The position numbers and the translations under genes are program-made. The notes below the pieces were generated by a model. The model was not told where the DNA came from and made no database searches. It was given only the letters and a program-made list of their open reading frames with translations. This document shows positions 33,114 to 42,560 of a DNA stretch of 64,000 bases, piece after piece. Source of the DNA: Sphingomonas sp. PR090111-T3T-6A (GTDB lineage Bacteria; Pseudomonadota; Alphaproteobacteria; Sphingomonadales; Sphingomonadaceae); contig NZ_AORL01000022.1 in NCBI RefSeq assembly GCF_000383095.1, positions 186,001 to 250,000 of the forward strand. Reading direction: 5' to 3'. Position 1 is the stretch's first letter, and each line of letters begins with the position of its first letter.

Positions 33114-33731
33114 ATGTTCACCGGCATCATCACCGACATCGGCACCATCGCGAAGGCCGAGCAGCGTGGCGACCTCCGCCTCGTCATCGACAGCGACTAT
33201 GACATGGGCGGCGTCGATCTCGGCGCGTCGATCGCCTGTTCGGGCGTGTGCCTGACGGTCGTCGACAAGGCGCCCGCTGGCCAGCCGGGCTGGTTCGCGG
33301 TCGATGTCTCGGGCGAGACCGTCTCGCGCACCGCGCCCGGCCTCTGGCACGAGGGCGCGCGCCTCAACCTCGAACGCGCGCTGAAGGTGGGCGACGAGCT
33401 GGGCGGCCATATCGTCACCGGCCATGTCGACGGCATCGGCACGCTCGTCTCCGCGGTGCCGGAGGGCGATTCCACCCGCCTCACCATCGAGGCGCCGGCC
33501 AGCCTCGCGCCCTATCTGGCCGCGAAGGGCTCGATCACGGTCGACGGCGTGTCGCTCACCGTCAACAGCGTCGAGGATCAGGCCGGCGGTGCCTGCCGCT
33601 TCGGGCTCAACATCATCCCGCACACCCAGCAACTGACGACGCTCGACGCGCTTGCGCCGGGCCGCCAGTTCAATCTCGAGATCGATATCCTCGCCCGTTA
33701 TCTGGGCCGCATGGAGCAGCTTCGGAAATGA
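33114..33731 (+). CDS. ribE: Riboflavin synthase alpha chain
   Basis: Dismutates 6,7-dimethyl-8-ribityllumazine to riboflavin. 205 aa with two lumazine-binding repeats: MFTGIITDIGTI starts the first, and GGHIVTGHVDGIGTL opens the second near residue 95. CSGVCLTVVD and SITVDGVSLTVN are the paired ligand loops. Starts 9 nt after ribD and ends in an ATGA overlap with the next gene. Confidence 0.96.
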   Translation: MFTGIITDIGTIAKAEQRGDLRLVIDSDYDMGGVDLGASIACSGVCLTVVDKAPAGQPGWFAVDVSGETVSRTAPGLWHEGARLNLERALKVGDELGGHIVTGHVDGIGTLVSAVPEGDSTRLTIEAPASLAPYLAAKGSITVDGVSLTVNSVEDQAGGACRFGLNIIPHTQQLTTLDALAPGRQFNLEIDILARYLGRMEQLRK

Positions 33732-34858
33732 CCCCGGAACCCTTGAAGCGCGCACGCCACGCTTTCCTCTCCTCCACCGAGGAGATCATCGACGAAGCCC
33801 GCAACGGCCGCATGTTCATCCTCGTCGACGACGAGGATCGCGAGAATGAAGGTGATCTCGTCATCCCCGCGCAGATGGCCACGCCGTCCGCGATCAACTT
33901 CATGGCGACGCACGGCAAGGGCCTGATCTGCCTCGCGCTCGGCAAGGAAAGGGTCGACCAACTCGGCCTCAACCTGATGAGCGCCAAGAACGGCACGCGC
34001 CACGAGACCGCCTTCACCGTCTCGATCGAGGCGCGGGACGGCGTCACCACCGGCATCTCGGCCGGCGACCGCGCGCGCACCGTCGCGGTGGCGATCGACG
34101 CCGCCAAGGGGCCGGAGCATATCGTGACGCCGGGCCATGTCTTCCCGCTGGTGGCGCGTCCGGGCGGCGTGCTGGTCCGCGCGGGGCATACCGAGGCGGC
34201 GGTCGACGTGTCGCGGCTCGCGGGGCTCAATCCATCGGGCGTGATCTGCGAGATCATGAAGGAGGACGGGACGATGGCCCGCCTCGACGATCTCGTCTCC
34301 TTCGCGCAGCTCCACGGCCTCAAGATCGGCACGATCCGCGATCTCATCGCCTATCGTCGCCGCCACGACCATAATGTCGAGAAGATTGCCGAGGCTCCCT
34401 TCACCAGCCGCTGGGGCGGCGAGTGGAACGCGATCACCTATCGCAACAAGGCGATCGACACCGAGACGCTCGCGCTGGTGAAGGGCAGGATCGATCCGTC
34501 GAAGCCCACGCTGGTGCGGATGCACGCGCTCAACATCTTCGCCGACACGCTGGGCGAGGCGAGCGCGCGCGAGGGGCTGCTCGGCGCCGCCATGCAGGCG
34601 ATCGCGGACGAGGGCAGCGGCGTGGTCGTCATCCTGCACCGCGACATGCCGCTCTCGCGCGTGATCCGCGCCCGCGCCGGCGAGACGGTGCCCGAGATGA
34701 ACGAGCTGCGCGACTATGGCGTCGGCGCGCAGATCCTCGCGGAGCTGGGCATCCACGACATGATCCTGCTCACCAATTCGCATCACACGCTGATCGCGCT
34801 CGACGGCTATGGCCTGAACGTCGTGGCCGAGCGCCCCATCCCTTCGGAGACCCATTGA
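33728..34858 (+). CDS. ribB: DHBP synthase fused to a degenerate GTP cyclohydrolase II domain
   Basis: 376 aa. Residues 1-205 are 3,4-dihydroxy-2-butanone-4-phosphate synthase, with the acidic loop [10 protein letters not shown] (34-43), GKGLICLAL, and [17 protein letters not shown]. Residues about 215-370 resemble GTP cyclohydrolase II but contain no cysteine at all, so the three zinc ligands are missing and the RibA activity should be absent, as in so-called RibBX proteins. A true RibA must lie elsewhere. ATGA overlap with ribE; its TGA shares one base with the ribH ATG. Confidence 0.92.
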   Translation: MTPEPLKRARHAFLSSTEEIIDEARNGRMFILVDDEDRENEGDLVIPAQMATPSAINFMATHGKGLICLALGKERVDQLGLNLMSAKNGTRHETAFTVSIEARDGVTTGISAGDRARTVAVAIDAAKGPEHIVTPGHVFPLVARPGGVLVRAGHTEAAVDVSRLAGLNPSGVICEIMKEDGTMARLDDLVSFAQLHGLKIGTIRDLIAYRRRHDHNVEKIAEAPFTSRWGGEWNAITYRNKAIDTETLALVKGRIDPSKPTLVRMHALNIFADTLGEASAREGLLGAAMQAIADEGSGVVVILHRDMPLSRVIRARAGETVPEMNELRDYGVGAQILAELGIHDMILLTNSHHTLIALDGYGLNVVAERPIPSETH

Positions 34859-35271
34859 TGGCCAAGATCCTCATCGTCGAGGCGCGCTTCTATTCGCACC
34901 TCAACGACCTGCTGCTCGAAGGCGCCCGCTCGGCGATCGAGGCGGCGGGCCACAGCCATGAGACGATCACCGTGCCCGGCGCGCTGGAGATTCCGGGCGC
35001 GATCGCACTGGCGGCCGATCATTACGACGCCTTCGTCGCGATCGGCGTGGTGATCCGCGGCGAGACCTATCATTTCGAGATCGTGGCGGGCGAAAGCGCG
35101 CGCGCGCTGATGGCGATGACGCTCGACGGCCTCGCCATCGGCAACGGCATCCTCACCACCGAGAATGAGGCGCAGGCGCTCACCCGCGCCCGCAAGTCCG
35201 AGAAGGACAAGGGCGGCGAGGCGGCCAAGGCCGCGATCGCCATGCTCGAACTCCAGAAGAAGTTCGGCTGA
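34858..35271 (+). CDS. ribH: 6,7-dimethyl-8-ribityllumazine synthase
   Basis: Penultimate enzyme of riboflavin synthesis, 137 aa, forming hollow oligomers. [17 protein letters not shown] near the start, [14 protein letters not shown] in the middle, [18 protein letters not shown] with the catalytic histidine, and [11 protein letters not shown] near the C-terminus all match. TGATG overlap links it to the previous gene. A strong hairpin terminator follows 6 nt after the stop. Confidence 0.96.
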   Translation: MAKILIVEARFYSHLNDLLLEGARSAIEAAGHSHETITVPGALEIPGAIALAADHYDAFVAIGVVIRGETYHFEIVAGESARALMAMTLDGLAIGNGILTTENEAQALTRARKSEKDKGGEAAKAAIAMLELQKKFG

Positions 35272-35277
35272 TCGAGA

Positions 35278-35310
35278 AAGGCCCTCTCCCCGCGCCGGGG
35301 AGAGGGCCTT
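35278..35310. terminator. Bidirectional terminator between ribH and the OYE gene
   Basis: A perfect 15-bp inverted repeat (35278-35292 with 35296-35310) around a CGC loop sits between two convergent genes. The ends are AA/TT, so either transcript finishes with a short U-poor tail; stem strength suggests it works both ways. Confidence 0.75.
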
Positions 35311-35316
35311 GTCCGT

Positions 35317-36405
35317 TCAGGCCGCCACCGTCTCTTCCGCGAGCGGATAGTCGGTGTAGCCCTCGGCGCCCTGCGTGTAGAAGGTCGCCATGTCCGGCTT
35401 GTTGAAGGGCAGCCCATCCGCGATCCGGCGGACCAGATCGGGGTTGGCGATGAACGGTCGCCCGAAGGCCACCGCATCGGCGATCCCATCCTGCACGGCT
35501 CGACGGGCGCTTTCACCGTCGAAATCCGAGTTCAGGATCAGCGCGCCGTTGAACGCCGCACGGATCGCCGGCGCCACCACCGCCACCTCGTTCGGGCGGA
35601 AGCTGCTTTCGCCCTGCGGCTCGCGCAGCTCCAGGAAGGCGATGCCGATCTTCGACAGCGCCTCAGCCGCCACCGGGAAGAGCGCGTGCGGATTGCTGTC
35701 GTTGGCGCCCTGCACGTCGCCGTTGGGCGACAGGCGCACGCCGGTGCGATCCGCGCCGATCTCGTCGGCCAGCGCCTGCGTCACTTCGGCGAGCAGGCGG
35801 ATGCGGTTCTCGACCGGGCCGCCATAGATGTCGTCGCGGAAGTTCGAATTGTCGCGCAGGAACTGGTCGATCAGATAGCCATTGGCGGCGTGGAGCTGCA
35901 CGCCGTCGAAGCCCGCCCGGATCGCGTTGCGGGCGGCATGGCGATATTCGTCGAGCAGGCGCGGGATCTCGTGGATAGCGAGCGCGCGGGCCTCCTCATA
36001 ATCCTGCTTGCCGTCATAGGTGTGCGACTGATTGGGCGCGGTCGTGACCGACGAGGAGACCGGTTGCTGGCCGGTGACGCTCGAATGGACGACCCGGCCC
36101 ATGTGCCAGAGCTGGGTGACGATGCGGCCGCCGGCTTCGTGCACCGCGTCGGTGACCGGCTTCCAGGCCTCGACCTGATCGTCGCTCCACAGGCCCGGCG
36201 CATAAGGCCAGCCGAGGCCCTCCCGGGTGATGCCCGTGCCTTCGGAGATGATGAGGCCGGCGGCGGCGCGCTGGCGGTAATAATCGACCATGATCCCGGT
36301 CGGAACATGGCTGCGGGTGGCGCGGCCGCGGGTGAGCGGGGCCATCACGATGCGGTTGGACGCGTGGATGGCGCCAAGCTCGATCGGATCGAAAAGCGTG
36401 GGCAT
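35317..36405 (-). CDS. Old Yellow Enzyme-type NADH:flavin oxidoreductase (alkene reductase)
   Basis: FMN-dependent TIM-barrel reductase of 362 aa. LFDPIELGAIHASNRIVMAPLTR is the OYE start, QLWHMGR carries active-site histidine context, GFDGVQLHAANGYLIDQFL places the H-x2-N substrate pair, and FGRPFIANPDL is the phosphate-binding end. It should reduce activated C=C bonds of enones, maleimides or nitro compounds with NAD(P)H. AGGGAG about 9 nt before ATG 36405. Divergent from the EamA transporter across 57 nt. A longer upstream open frame is not coding. Confidence 0.93.
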   Translation of the reverse strand: MPTLFDPIELGAIHASNRIVMAPLTRGRATRSHVPTGIMVDYYRQRAAAGLIISEGTGITREGLGWPYAPGLWSDDQVEAWKPVTDAVHEAGGRIVTQLWHMGRVVHSSVTGQQPVSSSVTTAPNQSHTYDGKQDYEEARALAIHEIPRLLDEYRHAARNAIRAGFDGVQLHAANGYLIDQFLRDNSNFRDDIYGGPVENRIRLLAEVTQALADEIGADRTGVRLSPNGDVQGANDSNPHALFPVAAEALSKIGIAFLELREPQGESSFRPNEVAVVAPAIRAAFNGALILNSDFDGESARRAVQDGIADAVAFGRPFIANPDLVRRIADGLPFNKPDMATFYTQGAEGYTDYPLAEETVAA

Positions 36406-36462
36406 AAATTCAGTCTCCCTTTGCAACGGGACAAGCGTCGCAGGGCGCGTATATGGGACGGG

Positions 36463-37398
36463 ATGGCCCACCAACCAGACCCGCCGACCCCGATCTTCGA
36501 AGAAGAGATTCTTTCGCCCCAGACAGCGGAAGCTGGCACGGCAGGCGCGTCGCCGCTGGCCTTCATCGCCCTGATCGTCGGCAATATCGTGCTGGCGATC
36601 GGGCCGTGGTTCGTGCGGATGGCGGATGTCGGGCCGGTCGCCTCGGGCTTCTGGCGCCTCGCGCTGGCGGTGCCCTTCCTGCTGTTGATCGCGCGCGGTT
36701 CGGGCCAGCGCTTCGGGAAGATGCCGCCGGCGCTGTGGGCGGCGACGCTGATCGCGGGCTGCTTCTTCGCGGCGGACCTGTCGACCTGGCACGCCGGCAT
36801 CCTCCACACCAAGCTCGCCAACGCGACCCTGCTGGGCAACATCTCCAGTTTCTTCTTCGCCGCCTACGGCTTCATCATCGCGCGCACCATGCCCGGCCGC
36901 TGGCAAGTGGTGGCGATGGTGCTCGCGGCGTTGGGCACGGTGCTCCTGCTCGGCCGCTCCTACCAACTGTCGCCGGATCATCTCCTCGGCGACCTGCTCT
37001 GCCTGATCGCGGGGCTCGCCTATACGGGCTACATGATCGCGATCGATCGGGCGCGATCCCGGCTCGGCACCTGGCCGACCCTCTCGCTCGCGACGATCGT
37101 GAGCAGCACGCTGCTGCTGCCCGCCGCGCTCTTCATCGACGGGTCGATCTGGCCCCAGCATTGGGGGCCGCTGGTGGCGCTCGCCATCGGCAGCCAGGTG
37201 ATCGGGCAAGGGCTGCTCGTCTATGCGATCGGCACCTTGTCTCCGGTGGTGGTCGGGCTGGTGCTGCTGTGCCAGCCGGTGGTGGCGGCCGTGATCGGCT
37301 GGGTCGCCTATGGCGAGAAACTGAGCACGCTCGATCTGGTCGGCGCGCTCGCCATTGCCGCATCTCTGGTGCTGGTCCGCCGCGGCCGGGCGAGCTAA
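36463..37398 (+). CDS. EamA/DMT-family transporter
   Basis: Inner-membrane protein of 311 aa with ten probable helices arranged as two EamA repeats (about 32-160 and 178-308). The first begins LIVGNIVLAIGPWFVRMA, and FWRLALAVPFLLL and LCQPVVAAVIGWVAYGE are typical. Substrate is unknown (metabolite efflux is common). No ribosome site is visible; TATATG (36450-36455) ends 7 nt before the ATG, a possible leaderless promoter. Confidence 0.9.
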   Translation: MAHQPDPPTPIFEEEILSPQTAEAGTAGASPLAFIALIVGNIVLAIGPWFVRMADVGPVASGFWRLALAVPFLLLIARGSGQRFGKMPPALWAATLIAGCFFAADLSTWHAGILHTKLANATLLGNISSFFFAAYGFIIARTMPGRWQVVAMVLAALGTVLLLGRSYQLSPDHLLGDLLCLIAGLAYTGYMIAIDRARSRLGTWPTLSLATIVSSTLLLPAALFIDGSIWPQHWGPLVALAIGSQVIGQGLLVYAIGTLSPVVVGLVLLCQPVVAAVIGWVAYGEKLSTLDLVGALAIAASLVLVRRGRAS

Positions 37399-37407
37399 AG
37401 CACGCCC

Positions 37408-38076
37408 ATGGCCGACATCGTTCTCCCGCCCGATCCCACGCTCGACGAGATGCGCGCCGCGCTGGGCGCCGTCATTCCCGCCCACGCCATCTTCAACGGT
37501 TGGGGCGGCACGGCGCTGGAAAACGCCGCCCGCGCGATCGGCATCGATCCCGGGCATGCCCGCCTCGCTTTCCCCGACGGCGTGACCGGGATGATCGACG
37601 CCTGGTACGCCAGCATCGACACCCGACTCGCGACGGCCTTCCCGCCCGAGCGCGTCGCCGCCATGAAGTTCCGCGATCGCATCTCGGCGCTGGTGCTCGC
37701 CCGTCTCGCCCTCGCCCGGCCGGAGAAGCAGGCCGCCCGCAGCGCGCTCGCGATTCTCGCGCGGCCCCGCAACGCCGCGCTGGCCGCCCGGCTCGGCTGG
37801 CGCGCGGCGGACGTGATGTGGCGGCTGGCCGGCGACACGGCGACCGACCTCAACCACTACACCAAGCGCCTGACCCTCTCGGCCGTCTATGGCTCGACCC
37901 TGATGGTCTGGCTCGACGACGAAAGCGAGAACGAGGCCGACACCCGCGCCTTCCTGGCCCGCCGGATCGAGGGCGTGATGCGCTTCGAGAAGTTCAAGGC
38001 GCAGATCATTCCCCACCCGGAGCGCCGCTTCAGCATGAGCCGCTTCCTCGGCCGCCTGCGCTATCCGGCGCATTAA
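37408..38076 (+). CDS. coq9: COQ9-family ubiquinone biosynthesis protein
   Basis: A 222-aa helical protein of the COQ9 family, a lipid-binding TetR-like fold that assists ubiquinone hydroxylation in alphaproteobacteria and mitochondria. The N-terminal HAIFNGWGGTALENAA and the C-terminal DVMWRLAGDTATDLNHYTKRLTLSAVYGSTL are family hallmarks; the final FLGRLRYP tail also fits. It follows the EamA gene by 9 nt on the same strand and precedes feoA by 77 nt. Confidence 0.92.
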   Translation: MADIVLPPDPTLDEMRAALGAVIPAHAIFNGWGGTALENAARAIGIDPGHARLAFPDGVTGMIDAWYASIDTRLATAFPPERVAAMKFRDRISALVLARLALARPEKQAARSALAILARPRNAALAARLGWRAADVMWRLAGDTATDLNHYTKRLTLSAVYGSTLMVWLDDESENEADTRAFLARRIEGVMRFEKFKAQIIPHPERRFSMSRFLGRLRYPAH

Positions 38077-38153
38077 GGGGCGTTCGCGCACTGGCGCACC
38101 CCGGCACTAATTGATAATGACTTGCAGGGGAGTTTCTCCGTCGAATTGGATTC

Positions 38154-38402
38154 GTGCCCGTGCGCCTCGATCAACTGCCACTGAACCGCCCGGCCAAAGT
38201 TTTGGCGATCGCGTGGGCGGACCTTGCCGACACCGCTGCGAAACGCCTGCGCGAACTGGGCTTTGACGAAGGCGTGACGGTGGAGGCGGTGCATGTGGCG
38301 CCCTTCGGCAAAGACCCCATCGCCTGCCGCGTCGGCCGCATGACGGTGGCGCTCCGCCGGGCGCAGGCGCAGGCCATTTCGGTGGAAGCCACCGCCGCAT
38401 GA
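38154..38402 (+). CDS. feoA: Ferrous iron transport protein A
   Basis: Small SH3-like cytosolic protein, 82 aa, that supports FeoB. LDQLPLNRPAKV, RLRELGFDEGVTVEAVHVAPFG and CRVGRMTVALRRAQA are the FeoA pattern. GTG 38154 is the best start. The 77-nt upstream gap holds an AT-rich TTGATAATGA segment (38111-38120) that partly resembles a Fur-type site, but a full palindrome is not present. The stop overlaps feoB (ATGA). Confidence 0.92.
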   Translation: MPVRLDQLPLNRPAKVLAIAWADLADTAAKRLRELGFDEGVTVEAVHVAPFGKDPIACRVGRMTVALRRAQAQAISVEATAA

Positions 38403-40261
38403 ACCCCGCACCGATGGTGGCGCTGGTCGGCAATCCCAATGCCGGCAAGAGCGCCCTGTTCAACGCGCTGACCGGCGCCCGCCAGAAGGTCGGCAACTAT
38501 CCCGGCGTCACCGTCGAGCGGAAGGCCGGCCGGATGAGCCTGCCCGACGGCCGCCCGATCGAGCTGATCGACCTGCCCGGCACCTATTCGCTCGAACCCG
38601 CCTCGCCCGATGAGCAGGTGACGCGCGACGTCCTCTTCGGCAAGCAGGAGGGCGAGCGCCTGCCCGGCGCCATCCTCTGCGTGGTCGACGCGACCAATCT
38701 CGACAACCACCTGCGCTTTACGCTCCAGCTCATCGCGCTGGGGCTGCCGGTGGTGGTGGCGCTCAACATGGTCGACATGGCCGAGCGCGACGGGCTCAAG
38801 ATCGACGCCGCCCGGTTGTCGAAGGAGCTGGGCGTTCCGGTGGTCCCCACGGTCGCGGTGCGCAAGCGCGGGATCGACGAGCTGAAGGCCGCGATGGCCG
38901 AGATGGTCGGCGACGGCGGCGTGCAGAAGATCGCGGCCGGCCCCGGCTTCCACCATGAGGACATCGTCGTCCTCCAGCGCCGCGCCCGGGCCATCGCGCT
39001 CGCCGCGACGACCGAGGAGCATGGCGCCCGCGCCTGGAGCCACCGCATCGACTCGGTGGCGCTCCATCCGATCTTCGGGCCGATCCTGCTGGCGACTTTG
39101 CTGTTCGTGATCTTCCAGTCGGTCTTCGCCTGGGCGCAGGCGCCGATGGACGCGATCACCGCGGGCTTCGACGATCTCGGCAAATGGGTCGACGCGACGC
39201 TGCCGGCGGGCTTCGTGCGCAACCTGCTGAGCCAGGGCGTCATCAAGGGCACGGGCGCGGTCATCACCTTCCTGCCGCAGATCCTGATCCTGTTCTTCTT
39301 CATCCTGCTCTTGGAGGCGACGGGCTATATGGTCCGTGCCGCCTTCATGATGGACCGGCTGATGGCGCGCGTGGGCTTGTCCGGCCGCGCCTTCATCCCG
39401 CTGCTGTCGAGCTTCGCCTGCGCGGTGCCCGGCATCATGGCGACCCGTACCATCGACGATCCCAAGGATCGCCTCACCACCATCCTGATCGCACCGCTCA
39501 CCACCTGCTCGGCGCGTCTGCCGGTCTACACGCTCGTCATCGGCGCGTGCATCCCGGCGCGGCGGGTGCTGCCGGGGATCGGCTTGCAGGGGCTGGTGCT
39601 GTTCGGGCTCTACATCCTCGGCATCGTCGGCGCGCTGCTCGCCGCGCTGGTGCTCAGGCGGACCGTCACCAAGGGGCCGAGCCACGGCTTCATGATGGAG
39701 ATGCCCAAATATCAGCGGCCGTCGCTGCGCGACGTCGGGCTGGGGCTGTGGACGCGCTGCCTGATCTTCCTCAAGCGCGCGGGGACGATCATCCTCGCCT
39801 CCAACATCATCCTGTGGGTGCTGGCCTCCTATCCGGTGGCGCCGGCGGGGCAGAAGCAGACCGAATATTCGATCGCCGGGCGGATCGCCTCGGGCATCGA
39901 GGTCGTGGTCAAGCCGATCGGGTTCAACCACAATATCGCCCTCGCCCTGCCGCCCGCGATGGCAGCGCGCGAAGTGGCCGTGGCGGCGCTCGCCACCACC
40001 TACGCCATCGACGCCGGCGACAATGAGGATGCGACCGATCAGGCGCTCTCGGGCAAGCTCGGCCGCGACTGGTCGCTGCCGACCGCGCTGGCCTTCCTGA
40101 TGTGGTTCGTGTTCGCGCCGCAGTGCCTCTCGACGATCGCGGTCACGCGACGGGAAACGAATGGGTGGAAATGGCCAGCCTTCATGGTGGGCTATCTGTT
40201 CGTGCTGGCATACCTTGCCGCAGGGGCGACTTTCTGGTTAGCCACCGCGCTCGGACTCTAA
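38399..40261 (+). CDS. feoB: Ferrous iron transporter FeoB
   Basis: Inner-membrane Fe(II) transporter with an N-terminal G-protein, 620 aa. G1 GNPNAGKS (11-18), G3 DLPG (58-61) and G4 NMVD (123-126) are clear. The membrane domain contains two Gate repeats, including [21 protein letters not shown] and [15 protein letters not shown], the first with the conserved Cys. It is shorter than the 773-aa E. coli protein and lacks a long C-terminal tail; no feoC is adjacent. Confidence 0.95.
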   Translation: MNPAPMVALVGNPNAGKSALFNALTGARQKVGNYPGVTVERKAGRMSLPDGRPIELIDLPGTYSLEPASPDEQVTRDVLFGKQEGERLPGAILCVVDATNLDNHLRFTLQLIALGLPVVVALNMVDMAERDGLKIDAARLSKELGVPVVPTVAVRKRGIDELKAAMAEMVGDGGVQKIAAGPGFHHEDIVVLQRRARAIALAATTEEHGARAWSHRIDSVALHPIFGPILLATLLFVIFQSVFAWAQAPMDAITAGFDDLGKWVDATLPAGFVRNLLSQGVIKGTGAVITFLPQILILFFFILLLEATGYMVRAAFMMDRLMARVGLSGRAFIPLLSSFACAVPGIMATRTIDDPKDRLTTILIAPLTTCSARLPVYTLVIGACIPARRVLPGIGLQGLVLFGLYILGIVGALLAALVLRRTVTKGPSHGFMMEMPKYQRPSLRDVGLGLWTRCLIFLKRAGTIILASNIILWVLASYPVAPAGQKQTEYSIAGRIASGIEVVVKPIGFNHNIALALPPAMAAREVAVAALATTYAIDAGDNEDATDQALSGKLGRDWSLPTALAFLMWFVFAPQCLSTIAVTRRETNGWKWPAFMVGYLFVLAYLAAGATFWLATALGL

Positions 40262-40277
40262 CGAAGAAGGCACGGAC

Positions 40278-40838
40278 ATGGCCGGCGTCAACAAAGTCAT
40301 CCTCGTCGGCAATCTGGGGCAGGATCCCCAGTCGCGCAGTTTCCAGAACGGCGGCAAGGTGGTGAACCTGCGCATCGCCACCTCCGAGACGTGGAAGGAT
40401 CGCAACACCGGCGAGCGCAAGGAGCGCACCGAGTGGCACTCGGTCGCGATCTTCAACGAGGGCCTCGCCAACACCGCCGAGCGCTATCTGCGCAAGGGCT
40501 CGAAGGTCTATATCGAGGGCCAGCTCCAGACCCGGAAGTGGCAGGACAATAACGGCCAGGACCGCTACACGACCGAGATCGTGCTGCAGGGCTTCAACGG
40601 CCAGATGGTGATGCTCGACGGCCCCGGCGGCGGCCAGGGCGGTGGTGGCGGCGGCTTCGGCGGCGGCCAGCGTTCGGGCGGCGACGAATGGGGCCAGGGC
40701 GGCGACGATTTCGGCGGCGGCTCGAGCTTCGGCGGCAGCGGCTTCGGTGGCGGCTCGCGCGGTGGCGGTTCGACCGGCGGCGCCCCGCGTCCGGGCGGCG
40801 CGTTCGACAGCGATCTGGACGACGACGTTCCGTTCTAA
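40278..40838 (+). CDS. ssb: Single-stranded DNA-binding protein
   Basis: 186-aa Ssb. The OB fold (about 1-110) starts [16 protein letters not shown] and contains [13 protein letters not shown] and [12 protein letters not shown] Gly-rich disordered linker (about 116-175) leads to the acidic tip DLDDDVPF, which recruits repair and replication proteins. GAAGAAGG precedes the ATG by 6 nt. The linker is almost pure Gly/Ser/Phe, a local low-complexity tract in DNA as well. Confidence 0.97.
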   Translation: MAGVNKVILVGNLGQDPQSRSFQNGGKVVNLRIATSETWKDRNTGERKERTEWHSVAIFNEGLANTAERYLRKGSKVYIEGQLQTRKWQDNNGQDRYTTEIVLQGFNGQMVMLDGPGGGQGGGGGGFGGGQRSGGDEWGQGGDDFGGGSSFGGSGFGGGSRGGGSTGGAPRPGGAFDSDLDDDVPF

Positions 40839-40960
40839 GTCCGCCGGTCGCCGGGCTGTCCCCGGTCCCGTTGCATCTCCTTTCCATGACTCCGGGGCGC
40901 CGTTGCGGCCGCGCCCGGATCATGCGACGACGAGGCATGTCGTTGCGAAGGGGGATCGAA

Positions 40961-41359
40961 ATGCGTTCCTTGGCTTTGGTGGCGTCCCTGCTGGCCGTTC
41001 CCGCCTTTTCCGCACCGCCGGTGAAATCCGGCGATGCGCTTTTGGATCGCTGCCTCGCGCATAGCCCAAAGACGGCGATCGGCGTGTCGCATGTCCTCGA
41101 CTGCTATCGCGCGGCGCAGGCCCGCGTCGACAATGCGCTGGCGGCCGAGCGGCGCGTGATCGTCGCCAAGCTCCGCGCCGATCGGGCGTCTCAGACGACG
41201 CTCGCCGCAGGCGAGGCGGCGTGGACCAGCTATCGCGACAAATGGTGCGCCTTCGAGGCCACGGCCGAGCGCGATCCCGGCTCGCGCGAGGCGACCGGCC
41301 TCGAATGCCGGGTCGAGCTGAGCCAGGCCCACCTCACCCGGCTGAAGGGCGCCTATTAG
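40961..41359 (+). CDS. Secreted LprI-like (DUF1311) protein
   Basis: A 132-aa protein with a signal peptide (1-18, cleavage near AFSA-PP) and a domain resembling DUF1311/LprI: paired cysteines around 32 and 49, YRAAQARVDNALAAER, TTLAAGEAAWTSYRDKWCAFEA and a final ECRVELSQAHLTRLK. Relatives include lysozyme-inhibitor-like proteins; activity here is unproven. AAGGGGG lies about 7 nt before ATG 40961. Its stop overlaps the convergent yceD stop by 4 nt. Confidence 0.82.
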   Translation: MRSLALVASLLAVPAFSAPPVKSGDALLDRCLAHSPKTAIGVSHVLDCYRAAQARVDNALAAERRVIVAKLRADRASQTTLAAGEAAWTSYRDKWCAFEATAERDPGSREATGLECRVELSQAHLTRLKGAY

Positions 41360-41895
41360 TCCTTCTTGAGGGACTTGAGCGCGGCGAAGGGGCTCGCCTC
41401 CGCGCGCTGCGCCTCGGCTTCCTCCTCGCTGGCGACGCCGGCCGCCCGGAGCCGTGTGTCGGCATCGGCCACGCGCGGGAAGGGATCGAGCGCCAGCGCG
41501 AAGCCCTGCGCCACGGCCTCGCCCAGATCGATCGCGCCGCCTTCGTAGGTGAGCAGGTCGAGGTCCGACTCCTCCAGCTCCACCTCGTCCTCGGCGGCCG
41601 CGCCGCCCTCGGGATCGAAGCGCAGCGAGAAAGGCTCGTCGACGCGCGCCCGGATCGGATCGCCGGTCGCGACGCAGCTCTGCACCGCCTGCGCCCGGAT
41701 GCGGCCCTCGGCCCACACCCGCTCGCCCTCGCGGCGGATCGTGGCGTCCGCTTCCAATTGATCGATCGAGACGAGGCCGAAGCGCGTCGCCAGCGCCGCC
41801 CGCTCCGCCTCGTCCGCCTCGATATGGACCGCACGCGGTTCGCCGCCGATGCCGTCGAGACGGAACGGACGAGCGAATTCGGGGGCCTTGTTCAT
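41356..41895 (-). CDS. YceD-family protein (DUF177)
   Basis: 179-aa protein of the YceD/DUF177 family, which in many bacteria is linked to 23S rRNA accumulation and is usually encoded before rpmF. Here rpmF is not adjacent. Visible features are RPFRLDGIGGEP, AQAVQSCVATGDPI with the conserved Cys, and the acidic EDEVELEESDLDLLTYEGGAIDLGEA motif area. The start overlaps the CBP3-like gene stop (ATGA). Confidence 0.87.
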   Translation of the reverse strand: MNKAPEFARPFRLDGIGGEPRAVHIEADEAERAALATRFGLVSIDQLEADATIRREGERVWAEGRIRAQAVQSCVATGDPIRARVDEPFSLRFDPEGGAAAEDEVELEESDLDLLTYEGGAIDLGEAVAQGFALALDPFPRVADADTRLRAAGVASEEEAEAQRAEASPFAALKSLKKD

Positions 41896-42413
41896 GCGAT
41901 ATCTCCGGTCAGGATCTGGGCGAGGTCGCGCACCGCCAGCGCCGCAACCAATGCCCTGATCCCCTGCTCGACATGGATACGCGCCGCAACCGGCACGTCG
42001 GCGCCCCGGTGGATATTGCGGTCGATCGCCCCGGCAAGGTCTCCCCCCTCGGCCAGCCCCTCGCGATAGGCGGTGAGGCGGCCGCCGAGCTGGCTCATCA
42101 TCCGCCCGACATGCTTGCCCACCACCAGATCGCCGATGCCGCGCTGGCGGAGCTGCCCGTCCATGTCGCTGATGAACAGCTCCGTCACCCGCGCTGATGA
42201 TTCGCGCGCCGGCTCGCCCAGTGCCTCCAGCCGGAGCAGCACCAGCGCCAGCACGCTCGACACCATGTCGAACCGGCCGTCGATCGTGTCGGGCACCGCG
42301 CCGTCGCGATACCAGTGTGGCAGGCGCGCCCGGCGCACGATCGCGGCATAGAGCGGGGCGAACGCGTCCGCATCGGCGCGCGGCCCCAGGATACGCTTGA
42401 AGAGTGTGACCAA
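41892..42413 (-). CDS. Ubiquinol-cytochrome c chaperone family protein
   Basis: 173-aa protein of the CBP3/UQCC1 family, which helps cytochrome b synthesis and bc1 assembly in mitochondria and occurs in alphaproteobacteria. LYAAIVRRARLPHWYRDGAVPDTIDGRFDMVS is the hallmark region (here about 25-57), followed by LFISDMDGQLRQRGIGDLVVGKHV. No ATG lies in frame at the right place. TTG 42413 gives the expected VTLFKRILG start, with a weak GGGGCAGGCGG upstream. Coupled to yceD by ATGA. Confidence 0.85.
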   Translation of the reverse strand: MVTLFKRILGPRADADAFAPLYAAIVRRARLPHWYRDGAVPDTIDGRFDMVSSVLALVLLRLEALGEPARESSARVTELFISDMDGQLRQRGIGDLVVGKHVGRMMSQLGGRLTAYREGLAEGGDLAGAIDRNIHRGADVPVAARIHVEQGIRALVAALAVRDLAQILTGDIA

Positions 42414-42560
42414 TTCCGCCTGCCCCGTTCGCTGTCCATCTGCCCCATGCCGCCTTGTGCGGCGCGTGCGCACGGCATATTGAGCGGCTTGAACGCCGAT
42501 GCAATGGCGCTTGGTCTTGGGCCGGGAAGAGGGCTCCCCCGGCAGGTGGAGGAGATACGA

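Noticed and set aside
35317-38091. A 924-codon minus-strand frame extending the Old Yellow Enzyme gene
   Set aside because: The enzyme begins at ATG 36405 with a good ribosome site; the extension is antisense to the EamA and COQ9 genes.
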